Part shown: piece after piece, positions 41,562-51,049 of the stretch
Layout: every line of letters starts with the position of its first letter
Position numbering within the stretch: the first letter of the stretch is position 1
Assembly: GCF_000763575.1 (NCBI RefSeq)
Contig: NZ_CP009170.1
Span: 1,947,501 to 2,011,500 of the forward strand
DNA: 64,000 nucleotides
Source of the DNA: Thermoanaerobacter kivui
GTDB lineage: Bacteria > Bacillota > Thermoanaerobacteria > Thermoanaerobacterales > Thermoanaerobacteraceae
Direction of reading: 5' to 3'
Translations under genes and position numbers: made by a program
Notes under the pieces: generated by a model
What the model saw: the letters and a program-made list of their open reading frames with translations, nothing else
The model's database searches: none
What the model was told of the DNA's origin: nothing

Positions 41562-43277
41562 TTATTTCATCTCCTCTTTTATTATATTCTTAACTCTTTC
41601 AACTACCTCAGAAACTTTTACCTCTTCTGCTTCTTCTTTTGCCCTCAGCTTAATTTCAACTATATCACCGTCAACCTTTTTGCCAACAGTAATCCTTATT
41701 GGTATACCTAATAAATCCGCATCGTTAAATTTGACACCTGCTCTTAAATCTCTGTCATCTATCAAAACTTCTATTCCCTCTTTTTGAAGTGCTTGATATA
41801 TATCCTCTGACACCTGTTTTTGCGCTTCATTAGCCACATTTACAGGTACCACAATCACGTGGTAAGGAGCCACACTCATAGGCCATATAATTCCTTTGTC
41901 GTCATGGTGTTGTTCTATGATGGCTGCAACTGTCCTGTTGATTCCTATGCCATAGCATCCCATTACAATAGGCTTTTCATTTCCTTCTTCGTCCACATAT
42001 TTAGCTCCTAATGCATCGCTGTATTTTGTCCCCAGTTTAAAAATATGTCCTACTTCTATGCCTCTATCAATTTTAAGCGGTGACCCACATTTTGGACACC
42101 TGTCTCCTTCAACCACGCTTTTTATATCCGCTACAATATCCCCTTTAAAATCTCTGCCGTAATTTACGTTTATAAAGTGATAATCCGTTTCATTAGCTCC
42201 CACTATGAAATTTCTCATCTGTGGAATCTCATTATCCACTATGACCATGACTTCTCCTTTTAAGCCTATAGGACCTGCAAATCCCACTTTGGCTCCAGTG
42301 ACCTTTTCCACAAGAGAAGCGTCTGCCAACTCCAAATCTTCTTCTCTTATTCCTAAAATGTTGAGAAGTTTTGTCTCATTTAAATCCCTATTTCCTCTTA
42401 CCAAAGCTGCCACAACCTTATCTTTTGCTTTATATATGAGAGTTTTTACAAATCTGTCAGAAGTGACGCCCAGAAAGTTTACCAATTCCTCAATTGTGCG
42501 TACCTCAGGGGTTTCCACTTTTTCTTTAAGTAACATCTCTTTTTCTGCGCTTTGGTTAATGAGGCATTCTGCTTTTTCTTCATTAGCCGCATATCCGCAA
42601 TTTTCACAATAAGCTATTACTGCCTCACCCACACTTGATGTCACCATGAATTCTTTAGAATCTTTGCCACCCATAGCTCCTGAATCTGCTTCTACCACAA
42701 TGTATTTTAATCCGCACCTGTCAAATATTTTACAATATGCCTCATACATCTTATTAAAAGACACATCTAAGCCTTCCCAATCAACATCAAAACTATAGGC
42801 ATCTTTCATTATAAACTCTCTACTTCTCATGACACCAAAACGAGGTCGTCTTTCATCCCTGAACTTAGTCTGTATCTGGTAAAGTATAATAGGCAACTGC
42901 CTGTAAGACTTTATCTCATTCCTGACAAGGTCTGTAAAAACTTCTTCGTGGGTGGGACCTAAACAAAAATCTCTTTCATTTCTGTCTTTAAGCTTAAACA
43001 TTTCTGGACCAAAGACATCCCATCTTCCACTTTCTTTTAAAAGCTCCGCGGGAATAAGAGCAGACATCAACACTTCTTGAGAACCAGCTCTATCCATCTC
43101 TTCCCTTACAATCTGCTCTACCTTTTTTAACACCCTTTGTCCCAATGGCAAATAAATATATACCCCCGAAGCCAGTTTTCTCATCAAAGCTGCCTTTAAC
43201 ATGAGAATATGACTGGGAATCTCAGCTTCGGCAGGGATTTCTCTTAAAGTCGGAACTAATAATTGCGATAACCTCAT
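41562..43277 (-). CDS. proS: Prolyl-tRNA synthetase, bacterial type
   Basis: This 571-residue class II synthetase has motif 1 near [20 protein letters not shown], motif 2 with [20 protein letters not shown] and motif 3 with [20 protein letters not shown]. The central insertion (about residues 225-400), which edits Ala-tRNA-Pro, is present; the C-terminal anticodon domain contains [24 protein letters not shown] residues. The ATG at 43277 lies 6 bases after AGGAGG. It follows ispF. Confidence 0.97.
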   Translation of the reverse strand: MRLSQLLVPTLREIPAEAEIPSHILMLKAALMRKLASGVYIYLPLGQRVLKKVEQIVREEMDRAGSQEVLMSALIPAELLKESGRWDVFGPEMFKLKDRNERDFCLGPTHEEVFTDLVRNEIKSYRQLPIILYQIQTKFRDERRPRFGVMRSREFIMKDAYSFDVDWEGLDVSFNKMYEAYCKIFDRCGLKYIVVEADSGAMGGKDSKEFMVTSSVGEAVIAYCENCGYAANEEKAECLINQSAEKEMLLKEKVETPEVRTIEELVNFLGVTSDRFVKTLIYKAKDKVVAALVRGNRDLNETKLLNILGIREEDLELADASLVEKVTGAKVGFAGPIGLKGEVMVIVDNEIPQMRNFIVGANETDYHFINVNYGRDFKGDIVADIKSVVEGDRCPKCGSPLKIDRGIEVGHIFKLGTKYSDALGAKYVDEEGNEKPIVMGCYGIGINRTVAAIIEQHHDDKGIIWPMSVAPYHVIVVPVNVANEAQKQVSEDIYQALQKEGIEVLIDDRDLRAGVKFNDADLLGIPIRITVGKKVDGDIVEIKLRAKEEAEEVKVSEVVERVKNIIKEEMK

Positions 43278-43323
43278 CTCCATCCTCCTAAGTATAGATA
43301 ATTTTAAATAAATTTTATTTTAC

Positions 43324-43812
43324 CTAATTATCCATGTCAACACTTAATTCTTTCAAACTTACAATTACATAAGCTTTTATTCCCTCTTCTTTACCGGTAA
43401 AACCTAATCCTTCTTCAGTCTTCGCTTTTACATTTACTCTTTTTTCATCAATGTTCAGCAAATCAGCTAACCTTTTTTTAATTTTATCCTTATAGGGCGA
43501 CAGCTTAGGCTGTTGGGCCACAATAATGCAGTCTATATTATTGACAGCAAATTTGCCTTTTATCATATCTAACACTTTAGAAAGCAAAACTGAACTTTCA
43601 ATGCCTTTATAAGCCATATCTATATCAGGAAAATGTTCGCCTATGTCCCCCAATCCCGCAGCTCCCAAAATAGCATCTATGAGGGCATGTATCAAAGCAT
43701 CTGCATCAGAATGGCCAGCAAGCCCTTTAACATATGGAATCTCCACACCGCCTAAAACAAGTTTTCTTCCCTCTTGAAATTTGTGAACATCATATCCTAA
43801 TCCAACTCTCAT
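43324..43812 (-). CDS. ispF: 2-C-methyl-D-erythritol 2,4-cyclodiphosphate synthase
   Basis: This 162-residue zinc enzyme of the non-mevalonate isoprenoid pathway forms MEcPP. It begins [20 protein letters not shown] with the Asp-x-His zinc ligands. [20 protein letters not shown] and [13 protein letters not shown] supply the remaining conserved residues. The ATG at 43812 is one base after the hydrolase stop, so translation is coupled. ispD lies two genes upstream. Confidence 0.96.
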   Translation of the reverse strand: MRVGLGYDVHKFQEGRKLVLGGVEIPYVKGLAGHSDADALIHALIDAILGAAGLGDIGEHFPDIDMAYKGIESSVLLSKVLDMIKGKFAVNNIDCIIVAQQPKLSPYKDKIKKRLADLLNIDEKRVNVKAKTEEGLGFTGKEEGIKAYVIVSLKELSVDMDN

Positions 43813-43813
43813 G

Positions 43814-45058
43814 TCAACCATCCTTTACTCTAAAGTTCCCCTCTTTATCCACTTCCAATGTTAAACCACTACTTCTTGCAAAGCGAGAGGGTTTAATCTT
43901 TTTAGCAAAACTACTTTTATTTGTTTCAATATATATTTCTGAAAGGAAGGGTTCTCTTATAGAAATGCGATACTGCCCTTCTGGCTTTAAATTTAAATGC
44001 CAAGTCAATTTTCCAAATATGTCATAGCTTACAGTGTTTTTACTTCTATCCAGTACTACTATTTTTTTATCTGTTATCATGCTTAGATAAGACACAATCT
44101 TCTCAAGAATTGAAACAGCTGGTTTTTCCCTTACGCCTAAAATATTTTGTAAATCTGGTATAGAATCATTGAGGATTCCTATATGTCCTGTCTTAAGCAC
44201 AAAATTCTCGCCTTCTACTCCCAATGCGCTCTTTTTAAGGACGGTCCCATCTCCTTTATTATCTCTTATGACACCTATCGGCTTTCCATCCGGCCATACC
44301 ACTTCACTTAAAGAATTCTCCACTTGTATAAAATTATTGGTGTATATGCCATCTCCCGAAAAAACGTATATATTTTTTATCCTGTCGTATAAAATTTGAA
44401 CCTCTTCGTTTAGATGATTCAAAAAATCATTCATAACCTTCATATATTCTACATTTTTAAACACAATTTTATCATATCTGGTAGGATACATAAAAAGATA
44501 ATTTCCGTATTCTTTAGAGGGCATGAGGTCTTTAATAGAAGGAATATATTTTCGAATGATAGTTATCGCATCCTTATCCCCTTTAATTTTTGAAAAAACC
44601 CACAAAAACCCTTTAAACAGCATGTTTAAAAAATCTTCATCATCAGGTGGAACAGTTCCACCTTCCCAACCATAATAGGCATTTGCTGACCCAAAGTGAG
44701 GTGTAGCTAAAAAAATCAATTTATCTACATCAAACTGATACTTGTCACTTTGGATATAACTTCTTGCCAAAAGCCCTCCCATGCTGTGGCATATCAAATC
44801 CACTTTAGAACTACCAGTTTTAGCCTTTGCTTGCTCAATTGTCAATTTGAGTGTGTCAATTGAATCAGGAACACTTTTCCACCATTCATAATAGCATACA
44901 AACAAATTTTTTCCCTCGACAAAACCTAACTTGTTCAAGTTTTCTATAAAGGGATTATATACATAGGCAGCAGGTCCAAAACTCCACATTTTTCCCAAAG
45001 GAGTTGGTGTAAAAACAGAACCAAATATTCCATGAACAAACACAACCGGGTTATTCAT
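43814..45058 (-). CDS. Alpha/beta hydrolase, lipase/LCAT-like
   Basis: This 414-residue predicted serine hydrolase starts [12 protein letters not shown], the oxyanion-hole HG motif. The nucleophile elbow CHSMGG puts the catalytic serine at about residue 92. GDGTVLKK near residue 290 probably holds the acid, and TGHIGIL the histidine. No signal peptide is visible, so it appears cytoplasmic. The last 90 residues look like a separate beta-rich domain. The substrate is unknown. It lies unexpectedly between ispD and ispF, and its ribosome-binding site is inside a strong hairpin. Confidence 0.8.
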   Translation of the reverse strand: MNNPVVFVHGIFGSVFTPTPLGKMWSFGPAAYVYNPFIENLNKLGFVEGKNLFVCYYEWWKSVPDSIDTLKLTIEQAKAKTGSSKVDLICHSMGGLLARSYIQSDKYQFDVDKLIFLATPHFGSANAYYGWEGGTVPPDDEDFLNMLFKGFLWVFSKIKGDKDAITIIRKYIPSIKDLMPSKEYGNYLFMYPTRYDKIVFKNVEYMKVMNDFLNHLNEEVQILYDRIKNIYVFSGDGIYTNNFIQVENSLSEVVWPDGKPIGVIRDNKGDGTVLKKSALGVEGENFVLKTGHIGILNDSIPDLQNILGVREKPAVSILEKIVSYLSMITDKKIVVLDRSKNTVSYDIFGKLTWHLNLKPEGQYRISIREPFLSEIYIETNKSSFAKKIKPSRFARSSGLTLEVDKEGNFRVKDG

Positions 45059-45066
45059 AGAATCAC

Positions 45067-45116
45067 CCTCATATAATTTAATACGGAAATAAAATCCTAT
45101 ACTAAATTATATGAGG
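45067..45116 (-). promoter_or_regulatory. 14-bp hairpin that buries the hydrolase ribosome-binding site
   Basis: In the mRNA CCTCATATAATTTA (45103-45116) can pair perfectly with TAAATTATATGAGG (45067-45080) across a 22-base loop. The 3' arm contains GAGG of the Shine-Dalgarno GAGGGTG, 7 bases before the ATG. A translational switch or thermosensor is inferred; a DNA operator is the alternative. Confidence 0.5.
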
Positions 45117-45130
45117 ATGTAAAAAAAACG

Positions 45131-45814
45131 TTATTTTTTGAGAAATGCCTCTGCCACAATTAAGTCCTCTGGTGTAGTTATTTTTATATTTTTGTAATTT
45201 CCTTCAACTACTTTTACTTTATAGTCCAATCTTTCTACTAAAACTGAGTCGTCAGTGCCAATAAATCCTTCTTTTATAGCCTTTTGGTGTGCATCGATAA
45301 TCAGACCCCTTTCAAAAACTTGGGGAGTCTGAATAGCCCACAGAAATTTTCTGTCAGGAGTGCTTACTATGAAATTATCCTCATCGACAATTTTTATTGT
45401 ATCCTTAACAGGCACTCCAACTGCTGCCGCTTTATACACATAAGCCTGTTCCAAAGTATTTAAAACTATCTCTTTGTCAATAAGAGGCCTTGCTCCATCG
45501 TGAATTGCCACAATTTCCGAATGTTTGCTTGTATTTATAAGACCATTATATACTGAATGCTGCCTTTCACTTCCACCTTCTACTAATTTTATAGGCTTTT
45601 TAAAACTATATTTTTTAATAACATTTTGCTGGCAGTATCCCATTTCTTCTTTAGAGACAACAACAATAATTTCCTTAATACAATCAATATCATCAAAAAC
45701 CTTAAGAGAATAATACAGTACTGGTTTGCCGCCTAAATGGATATACACTTTATTTACCGTCTGTCCCATTCTTGTGCCTTTCCCTGCCGCAACGACAACC
45801 GCGCTCGCAATCAT
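45131..45814 (-). CDS. ispD: 2-C-methyl-D-erythritol 4-phosphate cytidylyltransferase
   Basis: This 227-residue enzyme makes CDP-ME in the non-mevalonate pathway. The nucleotide-binding start is VVVAAGKGTRMG at about residues 6-17. IVAIHDGARPLIDKEIV and TPQVFERGLIIDAHQKA are conserved catalytic regions. GAGGT precedes the ATG. It lies 81 bases after yacL, in the Firmicute yacL-ispD-ispF order with one hydrolase gene inserted. Confidence 0.96.
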   Translation of the reverse strand: MIASAVVVAAGKGTRMGQTVNKVYIHLGGKPVLYYSLKVFDDIDCIKEIIVVVSKEEMGYCQQNVIKKYSFKKPIKLVEGGSERQHSVYNGLINTSKHSEIVAIHDGARPLIDKEIVLNTLEQAYVYKAAAVGVPVKDTIKIVDEDNFIVSTPDRKFLWAIQTPQVFERGLIIDAHQKAIKEGFIGTDDSVLVERLDYKVKVVEGNYKNIKITTPEDLIVAEAFLKK

Positions 45815-45895
45815 CTTATCTACCTCACAAATAACTTATTACATACTCCAATTATAACACGTCGACACAAAAAAACACAGGTTTCCCTGCGTTTT

Positions 45896-46999
45896 TTATA
45901 TAGCTTTTTCTTGTTCTGTTTGCTTAGGCTTCGCAAATATCATTCTTCCAGCCGCTGTTTGTAGCACACTTGTTACAAGCACTTCTATGGTACTTCCTAT
46001 AAACTTTTTGCCTCCATCCACTACAATCATAGTGCCATCGTCCAGATATGCAACACCTTGTCCTGACTCTTTCCCGTCTTTAATGACTTGAACCACCATT
46101 TCCTCTCCAGGAAGAACAATTGGTTTTACTGCATTTGAAAGCTCATTTATATTCAAAACAGGCACCCTGTGAAACTCTGCTACTTTATTTAAATTATAAT
46201 CATTGGTGATTATTTTACCTTTGAGCATTTGGGCAAGCCTCAAAAGCTTAGTATCTACTTCTGCTGCATCAATGTCTTTATCTACAATTTCCACCTTAAT
46301 GTTCAATTCATTTTGTATCTTGTTTAACACATCAAGGCCGCGCCTTCCTCTATTTCTCTTCAAAGAATCTGAAGAATCCGCAATATGCCGCAACTCCTCC
46401 AAAACAAAACTTGGAATTACCAAAGGTCCCTCAATAAATCCTGTCTTACATATGTCAAATATTCTTCCATCTATAATAACACTTGTATCCAAAATTTTAG
46501 GTATTCCATTGTATTCATTTTTAGTATTTTTTTGTGGCCCCAACTTTTTCATAAAAGAGAACAAATTTAAAAACTCTTCCTTCTTTTTTAAAGAAATCTT
46601 AATTCCCAAATAGCCTAAAAACACACCCAAAAGAATAGGAACCACTTTGCCTACAATGAAAATAGAATAAAGAGGCGCACTTATCAAATTTGCTACAATA
46701 AGCCCCACTATAAGCCCAAAGGCTGCTATCAAAATATCCGACATCGGCATATTTTGAAGCCTCGACTCTAACCATACTTCAAAGTCTTTCCCCCACTTTA
46801 TCAGTTTAGGAGAAATGACAAAAAATATAATTCCGCCTATCAACATACCTACCACATAGATTATAATAGTTGAGAGATAATTTACCTGCAAACTTACAAA
46901 ACTTTGAAGTTTTAAAAGATTTAGAAAAATTATTGACATTTCAAAACCAGTAACAAAACCAATTAACGTGATAACACCCTTTATAATTTTATCTAACAT
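45896..46999 (-). CDS. yacL: Membrane PIN/TRAM-domain protein (YacL family)
   Basis: This 367-residue protein has about four N-terminal membrane helices (residues 5-135), a PIN nuclease-like domain (about 175-290) with acidic residues in KILDTSVIIDGRIFDICKTG and GKIITNDYNLNKVAE, and a C-terminal TRAM RNA-binding domain (about 305-355). It is likely a membrane-bound ribonuclease, but the substrate is unknown. AGGAGGTG precedes the ATG. In Bacillus disA separates radA and yacL; here a plus-strand gene does. Confidence 0.92.
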   Translation of the reverse strand: MLDKIIKGVITLIGFVTGFEMSIIFLNLLKLQSFVSLQVNYLSTIIIYVVGMLIGGIIFFVISPKLIKWGKDFEVWLESRLQNMPMSDILIAAFGLIVGLIVANLISAPLYSIFIVGKVVPILLGVFLGYLGIKISLKKKEEFLNLFSFMKKLGPQKNTKNEYNGIPKILDTSVIIDGRIFDICKTGFIEGPLVIPSFVLEELRHIADSSDSLKRNRGRRGLDVLNKIQNELNIKVEIVDKDIDAAEVDTKLLRLAQMLKGKIITNDYNLNKVAEFHRVPVLNINELSNAVKPIVLPGEEMVVQVIKDGKESGQGVAYLDDGTMIVVDGGKKFIGSTIEVLVTSVLQTAAGRMIFAKPKQTEQEKAI

Positions 47000-47112
47000 A
47001 TTCTCACCTCCTATCTCTATTATTGGCTATTTTTCACATTATTATAAGTATTAGTGGGGGAATAATTAAAAATATTGCATAGTTTTTACATGTATATCCT
47101 GCTGTCAATTAC

Positions 47113-47142
47113 AGTATACTACTTATGTGTAGCGATTGTCAA
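47113..47142 (-). promoter_or_regulatory. yacL promoter
   Basis: On the minus strand TTGACA (47137-47142), 18 bases, then TATACT (47113-47118). It diverges from the plus-strand promoter at 47204. Confidence 0.7.
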
Positions 47143-47203
47143 TTTAGTTGAAGATTAAAATTACATTAATGCTATATAATGTATTTAAATGCCATTCTAA
47201 ATA

Positions 47204-47232
47204 TTGACATTGTATGAGTTTAAGTCTATAAT
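47204..47232 (+). promoter_or_regulatory. Promoter of the plus-strand gene
   Basis: TTGACA (47204-47209), 17 bases, then TATAAT (47227-47232), both perfect, about 50 bases before the start codon. Confidence 0.9.
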
Positions 47233-47281
47233 AAAAGCAAAAGAAGTTATAAAAACTTAGTGGACGGGAGTGGACTAAAAA

Positions 47282-47677
47282 ATGAAGGATATTATTGTAG
47301 ATGACCTCCAAAACACAGTAGATGAATACCTTCTTCGCCACAGAAGTATTATGGATATAATGACAAAAATACAAGAGAGCAGCGCCCGTATAAACAGAGC
47401 CGTTGCAAAATCTGTAACTGAATGCGGATGTATAAGGATAAATGCCACCAAACAAGAAACTCCCCCTGATGCAAATTTAAAAGAAGCCCATAAATATTTT
47501 AAATCTCACTTAGAAGGTCAACTGTGTGACAATTGCAAAGAGGTTATAGAAACAGAAATAGGCAACAACATATTCTACATAATCGCCTTGTGCAATGTTT
47601 TAGGCCTTAATTTTTACGATATACTTCTTAAAAAGCACAAAGAATTAAACATACTGGGAATATTCAACATGCTGTAA
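47282..47677 (+). CDS. Conserved clostridial protein of unknown function
   Basis: This 131-residue protein is the only plus-strand gene in the window. It begins MKDIIVDDLQNTVDEYLLRH and is mostly helical. A CGC motif (VTECGCIRINATKQETPPDA) is near the middle, and CDNCKEVIETEIGNNIFYII later on recalls the helical bundle of MazG-like proteins. Similar clostridial proteins exist and are sometimes labelled with a DUF number that I cannot verify. The two cysteine pairs could bind metal. It has a strong promoter and a convergent terminator shared with radA. Confidence 0.85.
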   Translation: MKDIIVDDLQNTVDEYLLRHRSIMDIMTKIQESSARINRAVAKSVTECGCIRINATKQETPPDANLKEAHKYFKSHLEGQLCDNCKEVIETEIGNNIFYIIALCNVLGLNFYDILLKKHKELNILGIFNML

Positions 47678-47678
47678 A

Positions 47679-47712
47679 ATAAAGGCGTCCTTTTTCAAAG
47701 AGACGCTCTTTC
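47679..47712. terminator. Convergent terminator between the plus-strand gene and radA
   Basis: AAAGGCGTC and GACGCTCTTT pair around a loop, with T tracts on both sides. It overlaps the radA stop and can serve both strands. Confidence 0.7.
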
Positions 47713-49077
47713 TTGTCTTTGTAATTGCTTTAAAAAATCAAGGATTTCTTTTATATCTTTCACCTTTATCACTTTTATGTTCTCAAACTTTTTTATTTCC
47801 TTCGTTTTCATATCCGGAATAAAAACTTGTGAAAAACCCATTTTTTGTGCTTCTCCAATCCGTTTATCTATGTTACTTACTCCTCTCACTTCCCCTGTCA
47901 GCCCCACTTCTCCTATAAAACACACATCATGCGGAATAGGAATATTAAAATATCCAGAAAGAGAAGATGCTATTACTCCAAGGTCAGCAGCGGGTTCTTG
48001 AATTTTCATGCCTCCTGCGACATTTATATAGGCATCAAATTGAGAAAGATTTATTCCAAGCCTTTTCTCTATAACCGCAAGAAGTAGTACAGAGCGATTA
48101 TAATCAAACCCTGTAGCCATCCTGCGGGGAACTCCAAAATTAGTGCGGCATAGCAAAGACTGAACCTCCATTAAAATAGGCCTTGTTCCTTGTATAGAAC
48201 ACACTACAGTGGTTCCTGGAACATTTTTGGGCCTATTTGAAAGAATGAATTCAGAAGGATTGCGAATTTCTCTTAGTCCATTCTCTTCCATGTCAAAAAC
48301 ACCTATTTCATTTGTAGACCCAAACCTGTTTTTAACAGCCCGCAATATCCTAAAAGACTGGGTTCTATCCCCTTCAAAATACAAAACTGTGTCTACCATG
48401 TGTTCTAACACTTTAGGACCTGCAATCGCCCCTTCCTTGGTAACATGCCCTATTATGAAAATGCTTATACCTTTTTGCTTAGCAATTTCCATGAGTCGCT
48501 GTGTAACCTGCCTTACTTGAGATATACTGCCTGGTATAGTGGGGCTTTCTTCTGTATACATAGTCTGTATAGAATCAATAATAACAAAACCTGGCATAAC
48601 ATTTTCAATTTTCCTTTCTATCTCTTCAATGTTCGTCTCACAGAGCAAATATATTTCTTGTTTTTCCTTTAAAATTCTATCCGCCCGCAATTTAATCTGT
48701 TGAAGTGATTCTTCTCCTGAAACATAAAGCACTTTCATGGACTTAGAAATATTGCCTGCAACTTGCAGCAAAAGTGTAGATTTACCTATACCGGGGTCTC
48801 CTCCAATTAAAACAAGAGAACCTCTTATAATTCCTCCTCCTAAAACCCTGTCAAACTCCTCAATACCTGTCTTTACCCTTTTATCTTCTTGAATTATTAC
48901 ATCCTTTAAAAGAAATACTTCCGACTTTTTCTTTTCCTTTACCGATGTTTTTAAGACTTCTACTACTTTTTCCTCTTCAAAAGAATTCCACGTATCACAA
49001 TTAGGACATCTGCCTAACCATTTACTGCTTTCAAAGCCGCATTCCCGGCATACAAACTTTGTCGTTGGTTTTGCCAT
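47695..49077 (-). CDS. radA: DNA repair protein RadA
   Basis: This 460-residue RecA-like helicase accelerates branch migration in recombination. The N-terminal zinc finger uses C10, C13, C24 and C27. The ATPase core has Walker A GGDPGIGKST and the RadA-specific motif VKNRFGSTNEIGVF. The C-terminal third is Lon-protease-like (GEVGLTGEVRGVSNIDKRIG) without need for catalysis. It follows mntH by 50 bases with a TATAAT at 49114-49119 as possible -10. Confidence 0.96.
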   Translation of the reverse strand: MAKPTTKFVCRECGFESSKWLGRCPNCDTWNSFEEEKVVEVLKTSVKEKKKSEVFLLKDVIIQEDKRVKTGIEEFDRVLGGGIIRGSLVLIGGDPGIGKSTLLLQVAGNISKSMKVLYVSGEESLQQIKLRADRILKEKQEIYLLCETNIEEIERKIENVMPGFVIIDSIQTMYTEESPTIPGSISQVRQVTQRLMEIAKQKGISIFIIGHVTKEGAIAGPKVLEHMVDTVLYFEGDRTQSFRILRAVKNRFGSTNEIGVFDMEENGLREIRNPSEFILSNRPKNVPGTTVVCSIQGTRPILMEVQSLLCRTNFGVPRRMATGFDYNRSVLLLAVIEKRLGINLSQFDAYINVAGGMKIQEPAADLGVIASSLSGYFNIPIPHDVCFIGEVGLTGEVRGVSNIDKRIGEAQKMGFSQVFIPDMKTKEIKKFENIKVIKVKDIKEILDFLKQLQRQERASL

Positions 49078-49127
49078 AACTCCACCATCTTTCTTAAAAA
49101 TCCTCTTTTTTAAATTATATCACAAAC

Positions 49128-50402
49128 TTAAGCCATACCTGCAAAAGTAAAATAGAGCAGCAACCCATTCAAAGTAATTATAACTAATGTAACTATCACT
49201 CCCGTAATCTTTTCTATAGGTTTATTTACAAATTCCCCCATAAACTTTTTTTGAGAAGTAATTATAAGCATAGGAATTATTGCCATAGGCAGTTCAAGAC
49301 TTAAAATCACTTGGCTTATAATGAGAGTTTTTATGGGGTCTATCCCCAGCGAAATAATTATCAAAGCAGGCATCATAGTAATAAGCCTTCTCAAATTAAG
49401 AGGGATATTAAGCCCTACAAAACCTTTCATTATAGTTTGCCCTGCCATTGTACTTACTGCGGAAGAAGATAAACCAGAGGCCAAAAGCGCAATACCAAAA
49501 GCCCAACTGGATAAAGGACCTAACAATGGTTTTAATGACATATGAGCTTCTTCAATGGATTCTACCACCATGCCGTTTTTATAAAAAACCGCTGCTGAAA
49601 CTATGAGCATAGCTGCATTTATTATAAAAGCGATATTCATCGCCACTATAATATCCAACTTTTCCATCTTCAAATGTTCTTTTTTCTCTTCAATAGTCAT
49701 TCCTGTATTCCTATATTGTACAAGTTGCGAATGTAGATAAATTACGTGAGGCATCACAGTAGCTCCTAATATACCTACTGCTATTAACAAAGCTTCTCCA
49801 TTAGGTATAGAAGGAACAATAGTGTGAAAAAACACTTTCCCCCAATCAGGTTTTGCTAAAAACAACTCAAAAGCATAAGAAAGGCTTATAACTGATACCA
49901 ATACAAAAATCACCATTTCAACTATTTTTTGCCCATACTTTTCTAAATACACAATTATAAAAGTGATCACTCCTGTCAAAAGCCCTGCATATACGAGAGG
50001 AATGTGAAAAAGCAAATATAATCCCAAAGTACCTCCCAAAAATTCTGCTAAATCTGTCGCCATTGCCGCCAGTTCTGCCGCTATCCACAAAAACCAATTA
50101 ACTTTTCTTTTAAAGATTAAGCCACACATTTCTGGCAAATTGTGGCCTGTTGCAATTCCCAATTTTGCAGACATGATTTGCAAAAAAATAGCCATAATAT
50201 TGCTCCAAAGTATCACCCATATTAAATGATAATTAAATATTGAACCGCCGCTTATGTTCGTAGCAAAATTCCCAGGGTCAATATAAGCTACGCTTATAAC
50301 AAAAGCAGGGCCAAAATATTTTAAAATTTTCTTTAAACTGCGTTTAATAGATAAAAAATTTCTATTATCGAATAATGATTTTAATTGTGTGCGGTTTTCC
50401 AA
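49128..50402 (-). CDS. mntH: NRAMP-family divalent metal transporter
   Basis: This 424-residue proton-coupled Mn(II)/Fe(II) importer has about eleven membrane helices. The metal-site motifs are DPGN in AYIDPGNFATNISG (helix 1) and MPHVIYLHSQ (helix 6). The start is taken as the TTG at 50402, 8 bases after AGGAGG, giving MENRTQLKSLFDNRN. It lies just downstream of a DtxR-type regulator, with a terminator between, so it has its own promoter and probably shares metal control. Confidence 0.92.
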   Translation of the reverse strand: MENRTQLKSLFDNRNFLSIKRSLKKILKYFGPAFVISVAYIDPGNFATNISGGSIFNYHLIWVILWSNIMAIFLQIMSAKLGIATGHNLPEMCGLIFKRKVNWFLWIAAELAAMATDLAEFLGGTLGLYLLFHIPLVYAGLLTGVITFIIVYLEKYGQKIVEMVIFVLVSVISLSYAFELFLAKPDWGKVFFHTIVPSIPNGEALLIAVGILGATVMPHVIYLHSQLVQYRNTGMTIEEKKEHLKMEKLDIIVAMNIAFIINAAMLIVSAAVFYKNGMVVESIEEAHMSLKPLLGPLSSWAFGIALLASGLSSSAVSTMAGQTIMKGFVGLNIPLNLRRLITMMPALIIISLGIDPIKTLIISQVILSLELPMAIIPMLIITSQKKFMGEFVNKPIEKITGVIVTLVIITLNGLLLYFTFAGMA

Positions 50403-50418
50403 AAAAATCCCTCCTGTT

Positions 50419-50432
50419 TTAGACAAAGCTAA
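50419..50432 (-). promoter_or_regulatory. Possible DtxR/MntR operator at mntH
   Basis: The palindrome TTAG-ACAAAG-CTAA overlaps a TAAAAT -10 candidate on the minus strand just before mntH. A similar TTAG-AATCT-CTAA is in the regulator promoter; spacer lengths differ by one base. Confidence 0.35.
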
Positions 50433-50481
50433 TTTTATTCGCCTTATTTAAAATATGTGATTTCTTGCCCTTTTGTTACAT

Positions 50482-50506
50482 AAAAAAAGAACCTCTTGGG
50501 TTCATT
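50482..50506 (-). terminator. Terminator after the DtxR-family gene
   Basis: GAACC, a 5-base loop, GGTTC, then seven T on the minus strand. It starts at the stop codon. Confidence 0.8.
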
Positions 50507-50963
50507 TCATTTTTTTAAATCTTTCTACAACATCGGGATTTCGCGATAGAAATTTATTAAACAATTTAATCCTTTCCAATGTATCCTTAGAAATATTGTG
50601 TTCAATTAACTCAGTCTGTACCAGTAATTCCTCTTTAACTCCTAAATTTTTTAAAAATGTCTCTATTATAGAGTGCCTCTCTAATAGGAATTTGCCCATC
50701 TCTTTCCCTTTCTCAGTCAAATTTATAATCCCGTACTTTTTATATTCTACAAGCCCCAACTCCTTTAACTTTTGAAGCATTTTTGTAGTAGAAGGTGCTT
50801 TTACATTTAGCAATTCAGAAAGAACATTTACCCTTATATAAGAACTTTTCAAACTTTCTCTGTAAATCATCTCAACATAGTCTTCCATAGCAGGTGTTAG
50901 ACGTTTTTCCTTTTTTGAAAGAATTTGGTAGCCTCTCACAGTATAAAATTTGTCCCTTTCCAT
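50502..50963 (-). CDS. mntR: DtxR/MntR-family metal-dependent regulator
   Basis: This 153-residue repressor has an N-terminal winged helix (MEDYVEMIYRESLKSSYIRV, then LSELLNVKAPSTTKMLQKLK as recognition helix) and a dimerisation and metal-binding domain with GKEMGKFLLERHSIIETFL and IEHNIS. No SH3-like third domain is present, so it resembles MntR rather than DtxR. The ATG at 50963 follows AAAGG. Mn- or Fe-dependent control of mntH is inferred from adjacency. Confidence 0.87.
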   Translation of the reverse strand: MERDKFYTVRGYQILSKKEKRLTPAMEDYVEMIYRESLKSSYIRVNVLSELLNVKAPSTTKMLQKLKELGLVEYKKYGIINLTEKGKEMGKFLLERHSIIETFLKNLGVKEELLVQTELIEHNISKDTLERIKLFNKFLSRNPDVVERFKKMK

Positions 50964-50983
50964 ATCATCACAACCTTTTATAT

Positions 50984-51021
50984 TTAGAATCTCTAATAGC
51001 ATATATACTCTCTTTTAACAA
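50984..51021 (-). promoter_or_regulatory. Promoter and possible operator of the DtxR-family gene
   Basis: On the minus strand TTGTTA (51016-51021), 17 bases, then TATTAG (50993-50998). The palindrome TTAG-AATCT-CTAA (50984-50996) overlaps the -10, which would allow autorepression. Confidence 0.45.
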
Positions 51022-51026
51022 AAAAA

Positions 51027-51049
51027 AGACTTAGCCGATGGCTAAGTCT
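51027..51049 (-). terminator. 23-bp palindromic repeat, left copy; terminator after clpC and element C
   Basis: AGACTTAGCC, GAT, then GGCTAAGTCT is a 10-bp stem. On the minus strand seven T follow, so this copy is the functional terminator for clpC transcripts that pass through element C. It is an exact 23-bp duplicate of 51313-51335. Confidence 0.85.

Noticed and set aside
47144..47455. A 103-codon minus-strand frame opposite the small plus-strand gene
   Set aside because: The plus-strand frame has a consensus promoter, ribosome-binding site and terminator; the minus frame has none and is rich in Tyr/Phe/Cys.
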